In this document: positions 18,726 to 27,584 of the stretch, one piece after another
Layout: every line of letters starts with the position of its first letter
Position numbering within the stretch: the stretch's first letter is position 1
Origin: Candidatus Fermentibacterota bacterium
GTDB taxonomy: Bacteria; JAFGKV01
NCBI GenBank assembly: GCA_016928395.1
Contig: JAFGKV010000238.1
Coordinates: forward strand, 20,341 to 84,340
Reading direction: 5' to 3'
DNA: 64,000 bases
Program-made: the position numbers and the translations under genes
The notes under the pieces: model-generated
What the model saw: only the letters and a program-made list of their open reading frames with translations
Database searches by the model: none
Told to the model about the DNA's origin: nothing

Positions 18726-19178
18726 TCAGAAGCCTTCGCGCTCCAGCAGGTGCAGTGGCCAGCAGGACTCGATGAGCGACTCGCCTGTGGCTGCCAGGCC
18801 CAGAACCCTCACCAGGCCGTCGGCTATCTCCAGGCCCCGAAGGTTGCCGGGCGCCCCCGGTCCAACGGCCGGGCCAGATGGCCCGCGCTCGTGGCCAAGG
18901 GCGGGCCGAGCCGAAGGTTGATGCGCCATACCAATGGTTAGATCGCCCAATCGGTGCACCCGGGAGATGGGCGTGGTGCCATCACCATAGTCGGGGTGGT
19001 GCAGGCCGGGGACCACAACGGTCTCTTCTCCTTCATTCACGAAACCCTGGATATCGGTGTGTTCATCACCCAGATGAACCACGGTATCCACCCTCACCCT
19101 TGCCCTGGCCAGGGCAAGGGCCTCTCCCAGCAACCGCCTGTTGCCGTGGGTGTCGCTGACCACCACGCACCTATGCAA
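18726..19178 (-). CDS. YfcE/MJ0936-type metallophosphoesterase, incomplete metal site
   Basis: A 150-aa protein. TTG 19178 follows AGGAG by seven bases. The N-terminal motifs are intact (VVSDTHGN and HLGDE), typical of the small YfcE phosphodiesterases. The usual GNCD motif is replaced by GLHHPDYGDG, and I cannot find the C-terminal GHTH metal ligands (the region reads GMAHQPSARP). It may bind one metal or be inactive. It starts inside the end of the upstream C25 gene region and is followed directly by the DJ-1 gene. Confidence 0.72.
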   Translation of the reverse strand: MHRCVVVSDTHGNRRLLGEALALARARVRVDTVVHLGDEHTDIQGFVNEGEETVVVPGLHHPDYGDGTTPISRVHRLGDLTIGMAHQPSARPALGHERGPSGPAVGPGAPGNLRGLEIADGLVRVLGLAATGESLIESCWPLHLLEREGF

Positions 19179-19182
19179 GCGG

Positions 19183-22100
19183 CTACTCCTGCACTACGTA
19201 ATCCTGCTCACCTACGGTCGGCGAGGCGACTGATTCGTTGGCCGCCGCATCCACTGCGGTGACTGCATAGAAGTAGTTCAGATTCGGATCTCCGATGCCT
19301 TCCGTCACGGGAAAGGTCGTGCCGGATGTCGTCGCCAGCGGCGTGAGCCCGACGACGTCGAAGTAGGCAGTTGCGCTGCGGTAGATACGATATCCGGTTA
19401 CGCCCACATTGTCGGTGGCGGGTGCCCATGAAAGGGTGCCCGCGGCATCTAGGCCGGTCCACGCAGGGGCGGTGGGCGCCTGGAGGTCTCCGCTGCCACC
19501 CCTCAGCCATGCCAGCGACTGTGCAATGACGCCACCGATAGTATTGTCGCCCGCACCCGTCGTGCTGAACGCCTCTAAGGCCGTGGCGAAGAAGATGACG
19601 CGGTAGGTAGCATCCCCGGTTGCCGGGTACCGAATCACCGTAGACTTCCCATTGTTGGCCATGCGAAACACCGTTGCCGCGGACGGGTCGGGGCCTACCG
19701 TGTCGGGGTAATCTGAGAGGTCGCTAGGGCAGGTGATTGTGACCTGGAGCCCATCGCTGATGGGATCTCCCGGCACACCCTGTACGCTGGTTAAACCGCT
19801 TACATTCGTCTGGAATGATGCCACATGAAGATGCTGGGAGGTGAATGAGTCTCCCGCATACGACGAGAGGTAGTTCTCGGCAGAGAACAGCAGCGCGCCT
19901 CCATTGTCCAGATAGGCAGCCAGGTCGGTGCGGTCTTGCCCATTGCAGGAGCTTTGGTTCTGATCACCAGCAGCCCAGAGGACGACCTGATACTGCATGA
20001 GATTGAGGAGCCCCGGCGATCCTGCCGAGTACCATAGCCATTGATCGTACGTCTCACCAAGTCCATTCAGCGCCTGCACGATGCGTCCCTCGTGGGCTTC
20101 ATCGTCGGTGTCGACGAAGAGGAGAGGCTTCTGGCCCACGCACACGGTGAGCGACGCGGTCGCTACATAGTCTCCCGCTGCGGACAGATCCAACGTGAAT
20201 GTTACCAGGTGCGCCAGTGGTGTTGACGGGGAGAGCTCAACCTCGAAGGGGACCGTGGGGCCAGCGGCCGACGAGGGCGCGAGGTCGGGGTACCCTGCGT
20301 TGGGGTTCATGATGGTGGTGAACCCGTCAGCCTCGGACAGAGTGGCACTGACATTCCAGGCAGTGCCATTACCATTGTTCTTGACGGACGGGATGATCTG
20401 TACGGTCTCACCGGCATCCGGCTTGCCATTGCCGTTACCGGAGACCTCGACCACGGAGAATCCGTCGAGGTCAAGTACCGGTGCATTCACCAAGAACGAG
20501 CGATACGAATCCCATGCGTTCGCCCCGGACGTAGCATGGATCAGAACGGAAACACCCTGGCGATCAGGGCAGTTGCCTCCCACGGAGAAGACATAGTCGC
20601 CCGGCGACCAGACTTCCGCGCCTGCTGCCATGTCACCGAAGCTCTGTGTGCTCTGCGTGAACTGGACATAGGGCGACGCGGTACTGGCGACGGCGGCTAC
20701 CCCGGGCGCAGGATCGACTCCCACGTTCTTGAGCTGCACACCAAACTCGATGGTCTCACCGAGTTCTATCACACCATCACCGTTGCCAAAACTGGCGCCA
20801 GCCATGTCATCATCCACGGAATGCGCGATGGCGACCACATACGGGCCCGAGGGCGAGATGACTTCGACGGTGCCGTGGTGTTCCAGGTAGTCGTGGGCAC
20901 TTACGTAGAGGTCCATCGGTCCTGGAGTCTGAGGTGGCGTGTCGAACTCGACAATGGCGGTTCCCGAGCCGTCGGTGATGGCACTGCCGAGAAGCACGCC
21001 ATCGCGGGAGAAGGCGACGCGGGCTCCCGCAACACCGGGCACCGAGACCGTGAAGGTCGCCTCCCCGATTACGTAGGCTGCCGCATGATTGACGACCATG
21101 GTGGTAGGCTGCGCGGTCCAAATATCGAGGAGCGGATCGCCTAACACGTTCAGTTCGTAGTAGCACCAGCGATTCTGCTCGAACCCAATGTAAGGAATAT
21201 TGTCTTCCTTTGAATCCTGGTTGGCCTCGGCGATGTTGGTGATGCCTTCACCGAACAGCGCATCGAAGAACTGCCGGTCATAGTACTGGCTGGAACCATT
21301 GGTGCTGCTGTGGGCGCCCCACCCGTAGCGGGAGCAGGAGATGTTGGCCACCGCACCGTGGGCGAGCTCGAACGCGATACGCTCATTGATGCAGTCGGAT
21401 GTGTAGCCGCCCGAGGTGGTCCGGTTGTCGAACGAGCCGCAGTAGCAGCCCTGACTGTAGGTGATGTAGAACGAGTGGTTCACGCCATTGTTCGTGAAGT
21501 TCGCGTCGGTCAGGTCGGAGTTGTAGAGCCTCATGTAGTACGTGACATCGGCGTGACCGAGATGGTTCACGAGGTGGACACCGTTGTTGAGCAGCGGCCT
21601 GAGCTGGCTCATGGCATTCCACGTACCGAGGTCACGGTCATACAAGGTCGCCACGTCGAAATTCGGGGGGAACCCGACCGTGGTATACCCATGGGTCGAG
21701 GCGCCGAACTTGATCTCGTCCTTGTAGTCGCCGCCGTAGGTCGGGTCGCTCCACAGGAGTTCGCCGACCATGAGTGCTTCGGTGCATTCGGAAACGATGG
21801 GGTTGGTTTGATAGGCAACCGTCTTGTTGTAGAAGTTGGTGAACTCGGTGGCATTGTCCCCGCACACACGCGCCACGTAGACTTCGGCCACCAGGTCTGA
21901 TTCGAGGCTGTTCTCGCCCCAGAGCCCGTCGCCATCGGTGTTCCAGTTCCCGTCAAGCCCGGCGAAGTAGAGGTCGGCGGCAATGTCGTCGTCCTCGTAG
22001 CCCCATCCCGGATCGTTGTAGAGACCTCGGTGCGGAACGTTCTCGTTATCGCCGCCCAACATCACATACTGGATGCCGTTGTTCGTGTAGTAATCGATGA

Positions 22101-22914
22101 TGCAGTTGCGGATCTTATCGGGGTTGTCCACACCGGTGTAGGCCGCATAGATGGACTCCACCGTCTCCACGGCGATGCGCCAGCCGCGGACGGTCTTGTA
22201 GTTGACATAGGAATTCAGGTTGGCCTGTTGGGCATTGTTCGTTACGATCAAGAGGTCGTAGGGTACGTCGCGGAGGGAACGCGCAGCCGGATAGGTCATC
22301 ATCGCGGTAGGGTTGATCACCGCTCGCTCCACCCTGGCTCTGTCACGCTCCGTCCCGCGGTACATCGCGGCGAGCGCGTCGGCGGCTCTTGGGGTTGCCT
22401 CGGTGATGACCTGCACGGTCAGCCGTGGATAATACTGGAGTTCTCCCGTGGCCGGAGTATAGCTCACGGGATGCAGGGTGAACACGCCAAGGCTGCATCC
22501 CATTTTGAATTCAGTTGAGGAGTTGGCCACCCGGTACGAGGGGAATGCGTCGCGGCTTCCGAGAAGGTCCGGTACCAGGGGCGTCGTTTCCCACGGGCCT
22601 TGATAGGAGAATGGATACTGCCGTTGAACGACCTCCACGGTATAGGCGGCGGGCAGGGAGATGGGCTCGGCTGATTCCACGTGCACGGACACGATCTCAT
22701 GACCTGGCGGAAGCAGCGCCGTAATTCCCTGCACCGGAAGCCGGGGTTCGCCCGTCTGACCGATGCTCAGGCATCCTTGAATCTCAACGCGGTAGGCATC
22801 GCCGATCGGGGTGACCGTCGGTTCCTCGTAGTCAAACGAGAAGGTGAGCATGTCGGCATGGGAGATCGCCACCGAGGCGATGACCATGACAGCTGCGACC
22901 GTGAATCTGAACAT
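19183..22914 (-). CDS. C25 (gingipain)-family secreted cysteine peptidase, multidomain
   Basis: A 1243-aa secreted protein with a signal peptide (MFRFTVAAVMVIASVAISHA) and a GGGAGG ribosome site. Order: N-terminal propeptide-like beta domain, C25 catalytic domain (about 220-640), Ig-like domains, a GATase1/ThuA-like Rossmann domain (about 930-1150, starting QKPLLFVDTDDEAHEGR), and a fibronectin-III domain at the end. The dyad is present: His near 454 (NHLGHAD) and Cys near 490/492 (QGCYCGSFD), spaced as in gingipains. The second Cys makes the nucleophile ambiguous. It lacks the FlgD-like sorting domain seen in the third C25 gene, but its C-terminus (VGEQDYVVQE) matches the shape of the next paralogue. 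Cell-surface proteolysis is the likely role. Confidence 0.92.
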   Translation of the reverse strand: MFRFTVAAVMVIASVAISHADMLTFSFDYEEPTVTPIGDAYRVEIQGCLSIGQTGEPRLPVQGITALLPPGHEIVSVHVESAEPISLPAAYTVEVVQRQYPFSYQGPWETTPLVPDLLGSRDAFPSYRVANSSTEFKMGCSLGVFTLHPVSYTPATGELQYYPRLTVQVITEATPRAADALAAMYRGTERDRARVERAVINPTAMMTYPAARSLRDVPYDLLIVTNNAQQANLNSYVNYKTVRGWRIAVETVESIYAAYTGVDNPDKIRNCIIDYYTNNGIQYVMLGGDNENVPHRGLYNDPGWGYEDDDIAADLYFAGLDGNWNTDGDGLWGENSLESDLVAEVYVARVCGDNATEFTNFYNKTVAYQTNPIVSECTEALMVGELLWSDPTYGGDYKDEIKFGASTHGYTTVGFPPNFDVATLYDRDLGTWNAMSQLRPLLNNGVHLVNHLGHADVTYYMRLYNSDLTDANFTNNGVNHSFYITYSQGCYCGSFDNRTTSGGYTSDCINERIAFELAHGAVANISCSRYGWGAHSSTNGSSQYYDRQFFDALFGEGITNIAEANQDSKEDNIPYIGFEQNRWCYYELNVLGDPLLDIWTAQPTTMVVNHAAAYVIGEATFTVSVPGVAGARVAFSRDGVLLGSAITDGSGTAIVEFDTPPQTPGPMDLYVSAHDYLEHHGTVEVISPSGPYVVAIAHSVDDDMAGASFGNGDGVIELGETIEFGVQLKNVGVDPAPGVAAVASTASPYVQFTQSTQSFGDMAAGAEVWSPGDYVFSVGGNCPDRQGVSVLIHATSGANAWDSYRSFLVNAPVLDLDGFSVVEVSGNGNGKPDAGETVQIIPSVKNNGNGTAWNVSATLSEADGFTTIMNPNAGYPDLAPSSAAGPTVPFEVELSPSTPLAHLVTFTLDLSAAGDYVATASLTVCVGQKPLLFVDTDDEAHEGRIVQALNGLGETYDQWLWYSAGSPGLLNLMQYQVVLWAAGDQNQSSCNGQDRTDLAAYLDNGGALLFSAENYLSSYAGDSFTSQHLHVASFQTNVSGLTSVQGVPGDPISDGLQVTITCPSDLSDYPDTVGPDPSAATVFRMANNGKSTVIRYPATGDATYRVIFFATALEAFSTTGAGDNTIGGVIAQSLAWLRGGSGDLQAPTAPAWTGLDAAGTLSWAPATDNVGVTGYRIYRSATAYFDVVGLTPLATTSGTTFPVTEGIGDPNLNYFYAVTAVDAAANESVASPTVGEQDYVVQE

Positions 22915-22926
22915 TGGCTTTCCTCC

Positions 22927-25269
22927 CTATTCGGGTTGTGGAAGGGTGGCAGCGGGGGAACCGGAGGGAACGACCAGTTGATAGTCGTGTTCGCCCACCG
23001 TGGGCGAGGGCGCTGATTCGTTGATCGCAGCGTCGATGGCGGTGACACGGAATGAGTAGTTCGCCAAGGGATCACCGAGCGAGCCCGACACGTCGAATGA
23101 GGTCGACGGCGTGGTCGCCATGAGCAGAGACGGAGTGGGAGCGAAGTATGCTGCCGAGGATCGGTAGACCCGATAGCCGGTTACACCCACATTGTCGGTG
23201 GCCGGCGACCAGGTGAGAAGGCCCGTCGTGCCCAGCGCGATGGAGGCCGGTGCGGACGGCGGTTCGGAATCGCCACCGCCGATGGTGATGGCACCCATGA
23301 AGGCTACTCCATTGTAGGCGGTGACCGTGACATTCAAGGCCCCGGCCGTGGCGGAGGGAATGGGAAGAGTCGCGTGGCCGACTCCGTCGGTGTACGCGAC
23401 TGCATGCACCTCGCCGGCTTTGTACAAGCAGACAAGGGCGTCGGGGCATGGAGAGCCGCCCCTGGTCACGGTACACGGCACCGACTGAGGCGTCCCAGCG
23501 GGGATTTCCGCGGGGAAGCTCGCCGCCAGCGGGGAGGGCGCCAATGTGTACATGAGTAGCGAAGGATCACCGAGGATGTTGTACTGCTCGAAGTAACCCT
23601 TGGTGGCGTTGTTCGTCCCATACCCCTGCTTGTAGCGGAGTTTGCCCTCGAGAATGAACCCGCCAGTCCAGTTGTAGCCATCGTCAAACAGGGCATCCCA
23701 CATGCGGCGCTGCAGATAGTCATCGTTCGGCCAGAAGGAGCTTACCGACGAGCCATATGCCACGACTGCGCCCTTACCCGGCCTTCGGATCCATCGTTCC
23801 ATGTAGCAATCCTGGTCGCTGGTCCAGGCAAAGTTGCCGGTGAGGCAGGCGAAGCTCAGCACGATGGGGTACCTATCGAGGTTGTTGAGCTGGTCCACGT
23901 TCCAGCGGCTGAACGTCGGCCCTTGCCATCCCGTTTCCACGCCATGGCCTGAGTAGGTCACCATGGCGCGCCCGGTAGCTACTGCTGTAGCGATAGGTGT
24001 TCCTGTACCGTAGAACCCCCACAGCGAGTCACAGACCACGCCGTGGGCGCGGGCCTTGGCCATGCAGTAGGCGTGGGTGCCTTCGGTGACTCCGTGATAG
24101 TTCCAGTCATCGGAAGAGATGAAGTACTCCCGGCCAGTCCACAGGGAGTCGACGGCCCACGCTGTCTGCTCGTAGTCAACGGTCTTCTCGACCAGCCCCT
24201 GGATGTCGGCGATCGTCCTGAGTGAGAATCGGCCAAGGTAGAGATCCGGCACCCAGTCTGTTCCATCCACGCAGCTGTAGTTGAGATCGGTAGGGGGGTT
24301 CTGGTTGCCGGTGCCGTTCCATGCGGGAATCGTGTTGGAATCGCCGACCAGGAGCACGAACTCCGGGGGCGGATCCCATGTCCCATATGCGTTCTGAATG
24401 TAGTTCTTGATGGTGGTGGCAGTGGCGCCGCCCGGGATTTCGCTCAACCTGGTCAGCGTGGTGGGGTAGCCCTTGCGGGTCTTCCATTCGGCCAGAGGAA
24501 CTACGGCATCATAGAGGGAGTCCACGACGATCGCAAGGTACCCTGCCGGGAGGGCAACCGTCTCCCGCGGGGGGGGATTCAGCAGAAGGCCGGCCGCGTG
24601 CTGCGCGAAGACGCTGTGCTGCAAGCGGTCTTCAGGCTGTTCCAAGGAAGCATCGAAGGAGATCCGGACAACCGCCGACTCAATGGTTTCCAGGGTTGCA
24701 TTGGTGGGATCGTAGCACACCGGGGAAAGCTCGATCATGGCCAATTGCATGCCTCGCATGCGTCCTAGCTGAGCAATCCGCGCGGTCCCCGGAGGCGCGG
24801 TCGGGGTGGCGTACGAGGCTTCGTCGAGAACCCACCCGTCATCCGGGGATGCTCCCGGAATCTTCGGCACCGGCCGCATCACCGGGGCCAGACGTTCGGC
24901 GCCCCATGCCCGCAGGTCGTGAGATCGACGCCCAGAAAACTCCACCGCGACCGTCACCGATCCGTCGGCGGGGATTCGAATGAACGCCCGGGCGACCGGA
25001 ACCTCGGGCCCGCCCCATGTCTCGGGCTTCCCCATGTCCTCCATGACAAGGTGCGCATATCGTATGCCTTCTCTCGCGACAACCTGAGCTTTCAATGCGG
25101 GGGAGTCCCACCGAAATTCGAGATCCGTCACGCCGGAGCGGAGAAGATGCCACCCCGGCATTGTCGTCCCTTCTCGCACCAGGTAGACCTGAGCCGGCGC
25201 CACGGCCACGGTCGATGCAACGAAGAGCAGGCACAGGAACACCACCACTGAGAATGAACAACGTAGCAC
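22927..25269 (-). CDS. C25 (gingipain)-family secreted cysteine peptidase
   Basis: A 780-aa secreted protein; GTG 25269 follows GGAGG by nine bases and opens a signal peptide (MLRCSFSVVVFLCLLFVAST). A propeptide-like domain precedes the C25 catalytic domain, whose dyad is complete: His near 442 (TYSGHGVE) and Cys near 475 (ACLTGNF). An Ig-like domain and a fibronectin-III domain follow, ending VGEHDYQLVV, similar to the C-terminus of the 1243-aa paralogue. It is the first gene of the 12-gene minus-strand operon, with a candidate promoter at 25398-25426. Of the three C25 genes this one looks the most conventional. Confidence 0.93.
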   Translation of the reverse strand: MLRCSFSVVVFLCLLFVASTVAVAPAQVYLVREGTTMPGWHLLRSGVTDLEFRWDSPALKAQVVAREGIRYAHLVMEDMGKPETWGGPEVPVARAFIRIPADGSVTVAVEFSGRRSHDLRAWGAERLAPVMRPVPKIPGASPDDGWVLDEASYATPTAPPGTARIAQLGRMRGMQLAMIELSPVCYDPTNATLETIESAVVRISFDASLEQPEDRLQHSVFAQHAAGLLLNPPPRETVALPAGYLAIVVDSLYDAVVPLAEWKTRKGYPTTLTRLSEIPGGATATTIKNYIQNAYGTWDPPPEFVLLVGDSNTIPAWNGTGNQNPPTDLNYSCVDGTDWVPDLYLGRFSLRTIADIQGLVEKTVDYEQTAWAVDSLWTGREYFISSDDWNYHGVTEGTHAYCMAKARAHGVVCDSLWGFYGTGTPIATAVATGRAMVTYSGHGVETGWQGPTFSRWNVDQLNNLDRYPIVLSFACLTGNFAWTSDQDCYMERWIRRPGKGAVVAYGSSVSSFWPNDDYLQRRMWDALFDDGYNWTGGFILEGKLRYKQGYGTNNATKGYFEQYNILGDPSLLMYTLAPSPLAASFPAEIPAGTPQSVPCTVTRGGSPCPDALVCLYKAGEVHAVAYTDGVGHATLPIPSATAGALNVTVTAYNGVAFMGAITIGGGDSEPPSAPASIALGTTGLLTWSPATDNVGVTGYRVYRSSAAYFAPTPSLLMATTPSTSFDVSGSLGDPLANYSFRVTAIDAAINESAPSPTVGEHDYQLVVPSGSPAATLPQPE

Positions 25270-25688
25270 GAAGGGGATCCTCCGATGGGGCTGCCTAGGT
25301 TCGCCCAGACAGGATGAAAGGGACTCCCGGGGTGCCGTCGGTGAGGCGGCAAAGGCGAGGTCCGGCGTTGCCGAGAGGTGGACCGGGAAACAGAAGAAAC
25401 GTATCTTGGCCCTCGTAGGCTGTCAAGCACCCAGAGAATGATGCACAGGAGAGGCGAGACCCCGTTCGCACGAGGGTTGGATGCTACTCCTGAGTGGCTT
25501 CGCTACTGGGGGTAATGGGATCTGGCAGTAGCCCATGTCCAGCGAGCATGTTCTACTTGTGGTGAGGAAGAGACCACACGGTCGCAGGATCGTCAAGTCG
25601 TTGAGGATTCTGATGGGATAGAGATGGAGAGGGTATTCCGTGGAGCGATTGTCCAGAGAAGGGTCTGAGAGGCGGGCTTGCACGACAC
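25270..25688. other. Divergent intergenic region
   Basis: About 420 bp between the minus-strand C25 operon and the plus-strand phospholipase-D-like gene. It holds the minus-strand promoter described separately. An 86-codon open frame on the minus strand (25426-25683) has no ribosome site and looks fortuitous. I see no convincing plus-strand promoter. Confidence 0.6.
25398..25426 (-). promoter_or_regulatory. Candidate sigma-70-type promoter of the C25/pgs operon
   Basis: On the minus strand a perfect TTGACA (25426-25421) is separated by exactly 17 bases from TACGTT (25403-25398), which matches the -10 consensus at 3 of 6 positions. It lies about 130 bases before the first operon gene. The -35 and spacing are good and the -10 is poor. 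Confidence 0.5.
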
Positions 25689-27224
25689 ATGAGAACTAGA
25701 AGGATGCTCCGGAGTCGTATCCTCTACGCATTGATGACATTGGCCGTCGTGATAGTCGTTGTCGTGCTTTTCAGGGTGCGTCCAAGGGAAACCTCATGGC
25801 CTCCCGAACCCGAGGAGGAGGCAATACCGACTCCCCCGCTTCAGCCGCTCTCTCAGCTTCCTCATGTCTCCGTATGGTTTAACTCCGGGCGTTCCGCGGT
25901 CTACCGAGAGCCCTACAGGGGTACGTGGCGATTGGGGGACAACCTGGAGGAGTTGATCATCGAGGCCATCGAAGACGCGCAGGTTTCTGTCAATGTCGCG
26001 GTGCAGGAGCTGAACCTCCCCGGAGTTGCCCAGGCGCTGTGCCGAAAGCACCGGGACGGAGTCCGGGTTCGAATCATTCTTGAGAACGCTTACAATCGTG
26101 TGTTCAGCATGATGAGCCCGCCGGAGGTTCGGCGCTTGTCAAGCCATGCTCGCGCCAAGTACGACGAGTTTCTCCGCCTCGCCGACCTGGATGGCGACGG
26201 GCACATATCCTTGGAAGAGGCCGTGGAGCGCGATGCGATCACTATCCTGCGAGCATGTGGGGTTCCCATTGTCGATGACACCGAGGATGGTAGCAAGGGA
26301 AGCGGCATCATGCACCACAAGTTCATGGTCCTCGACGGCGCCACGGTGGTGTTCGGCTCCGCCAACTTCACCATGAGCGGCGTGCACGGAGATTTCGCCA
26401 ACCCGGCGACCAGGGGCAATGCGAATCATCTGCTGCGGTTCGAAAGCCCTGATCTCGCTGCGCATTTCGAGGACGAGTTTGCTGTCATGTGGGGAGATGG
26501 CCCCGGCGGTGAGAAAGACAGCAGGTTTGGAAAGCAGAAACCGCATCGGGGCGAGCGAATGGTGGTGATCGATGGATGTCCCGTCATGGTGAAGTTCTCC
26601 CCGACACCGGGCATTCTCCCGTACGAGCAGACGACAAATGCCTTGATCGCCAGCATCGTGCGCAAGGCATCTCGTTCCGTGGATATGGCGCTGTTCGTAT
26701 TCAGTGCCCAGGAAATCGTCGACGCGCTGGCTGAGGCATGCGTGCGGCATCCCGCCCTCACGGTTCGAGGGGTGTTTGATGCAAGTTTTGCGTCGCGCTA
26801 CTACAGCGAGACTCTGGACATGTGGCGGATGGCGTTGCAGGAGAAGGACAGGTACGAGACGAGTTCGGAGACCGGGATGCCCAACCGGCCATGGGATTTC
26901 GACCGGGGTAACATTGGTATCGCCATTCTCCCTGAAGGAGACAAGCTCCACCACAAATTTGCTGTAGTCGATTCAGAGTTGGTGATTACCGGGAGCCATA
27001 ACTGGAGCGCCGCCGCAAACACCAACAATGACGAAGCCATCGTAGTGTTCCACAGTGAGGCTGTCGCGGCTCACTTCCTCCGGGAGATGGATCGACTCAC
27101 CGCCTCCATGCATGTGGGGCCGACCCGCAGGCTCGTAGAGCGCGTCGGCGAGCGCGGAGGTTATCTCCCTCCACACCACGATTCGCACGAGCCGAAAGGG
27201 CGGCCTTGGCCCGCCGAAGACTAA
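25689..27224 (+). CDS. Membrane-anchored/secreted phospholipase D-like protein with internal EF-hand
   Basis: A 511-aa protein with an N-terminal TM or signal anchor (about residues 8-24) and two PLD catalytic modules: HHKFMVLDGATVVFGSANFT near residue 208 and HHKFAVVDSELVITGSHNWS near 421. Each is an HxK motif, with the usual G-S-x-N following. Between the start and the first HxK lies an EF-hand-like loop (ADLDGDGHISLEEA, about 166-178), which suggests calcium dependence or a dockerin-like contact. Members hydrolyse phosphodiesters in lipids or nucleic acids. The start (ATG 25689) lacks a strong ribosome site; ATG 25704 is an alternative. No operon partner. Confidence 0.9.
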   Translation: MRTRRMLRSRILYALMTLAVVIVVVVLFRVRPRETSWPPEPEEEAIPTPPLQPLSQLPHVSVWFNSGRSAVYREPYRGTWRLGDNLEELIIEAIEDAQVSVNVAVQELNLPGVAQALCRKHRDGVRVRIILENAYNRVFSMMSPPEVRRLSSHARAKYDEFLRLADLDGDGHISLEEAVERDAITILRACGVPIVDDTEDGSKGSGIMHHKFMVLDGATVVFGSANFTMSGVHGDFANPATRGNANHLLRFESPDLAAHFEDEFAVMWGDGPGGEKDSRFGKQKPHRGERMVVIDGCPVMVKFSPTPGILPYEQTTNALIASIVRKASRSVDMALFVFSAQEIVDALAEACVRHPALTVRGVFDASFASRYYSETLDMWRMALQEKDRYETSSETGMPNRPWDFDRGNIGIAILPEGDKLHHKFAVVDSELVITGSHNWSAAANTNNDEAIVVFHSEAVAAHFLREMDRLTASMHVGPTRRLVERVGERGGYLPPHHDSHEPKGRPWPAED

Positions 27225-27506
27225 CTACCCATCACGACGATGGCCTCTGGAAGCGCGTTTTGAAGAAGCAGGATATAGACAACGCGCTGTGGCGAAGGCG
27301 CCGGCCACGTTGCCCGCCTTCGGGCGGATCGTGGTGCGGATATAGCTGACAGGCTACCGTCATTTCTGCAGCGGGAGCATCTGTGAACCTTCAATGGCAC
27401 GCCCGGCAGGAGCAGAAGACAACGCGTGCACGATGCCAGTCCACCAAACTCCATAGGGCGCACTCCACACGCGAATCTGCGGTTCTCGTGAAGATAGACG
27501 ACTTCT
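27225..27506. other. Intergenic region after the PLD gene
   Basis: About 280 bp with no convincing gene. It contains a short GC hairpin with a TTCG tetraloop (27314-27327); the DtxR promoter follows at 27510. Confidence 0.55.
27314..27327 (+). terminator. GC hairpin with UUCG tetraloop
   Basis: CCGCC-TTCG-GGCGG, a five-pair stem with a stable UUCG loop, 90 bases past the PLD stop. There is no T-tract, so termination is only a possibility. Confidence 0.3.
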
Positions 27507-27509
27507 TTG

Positions 27510-27538
27510 TTGACATTATTTTCGGGGCAGCGTAAATT
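27510..27538 (+). promoter_or_regulatory. Sigma-70-type promoter of the dtxR-feo operon
   Basis: TTGACA at 27510-27515, a 17-base spacer, then TAAATT at 27533-27538 (4 of 6 matches to TATAAT). It lies about 47 bases before the chosen start codon of the regulator, so an in-frame ATG at 27507 cannot be the real start. Confidence 0.65.
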
Positions 27539-27560
27539 GGTAGGAGTTCCGAAAAATAAT
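27515..27560 (+). promoter_or_regulatory. Inverted repeat spanning the feo promoter, candidate metalloregulator operator
   Basis: ATTATTTTCGG (27515-27525) and CCGAAAAATAAT (27549-27560) form an inverted repeat, complementary except for one extra A. The arms flank the -10 element. AT-rich arms in a GC-rich genome next to a DtxR-family gene suggest autoregulation by iron or manganese. The sequence does not match the DtxR or MntR consensus I know, so the assignment is inference. Confidence 0.45.
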
Positions 27561-27584
27561 ACGCCCGCAATCCGAGGGTTTCTC

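Noticed and set aside
25426-25683. 86-codon minus-strand open frame in the divergent gap
   Set aside because: No ribosome site and composition not protein-like; it overlaps the promoter region.
26430-26460. GGTTCGAAAG-like stretch as a tRNA T-arm
   Set aside because: No cloverleaf around it; it lies within the PLD coding region.
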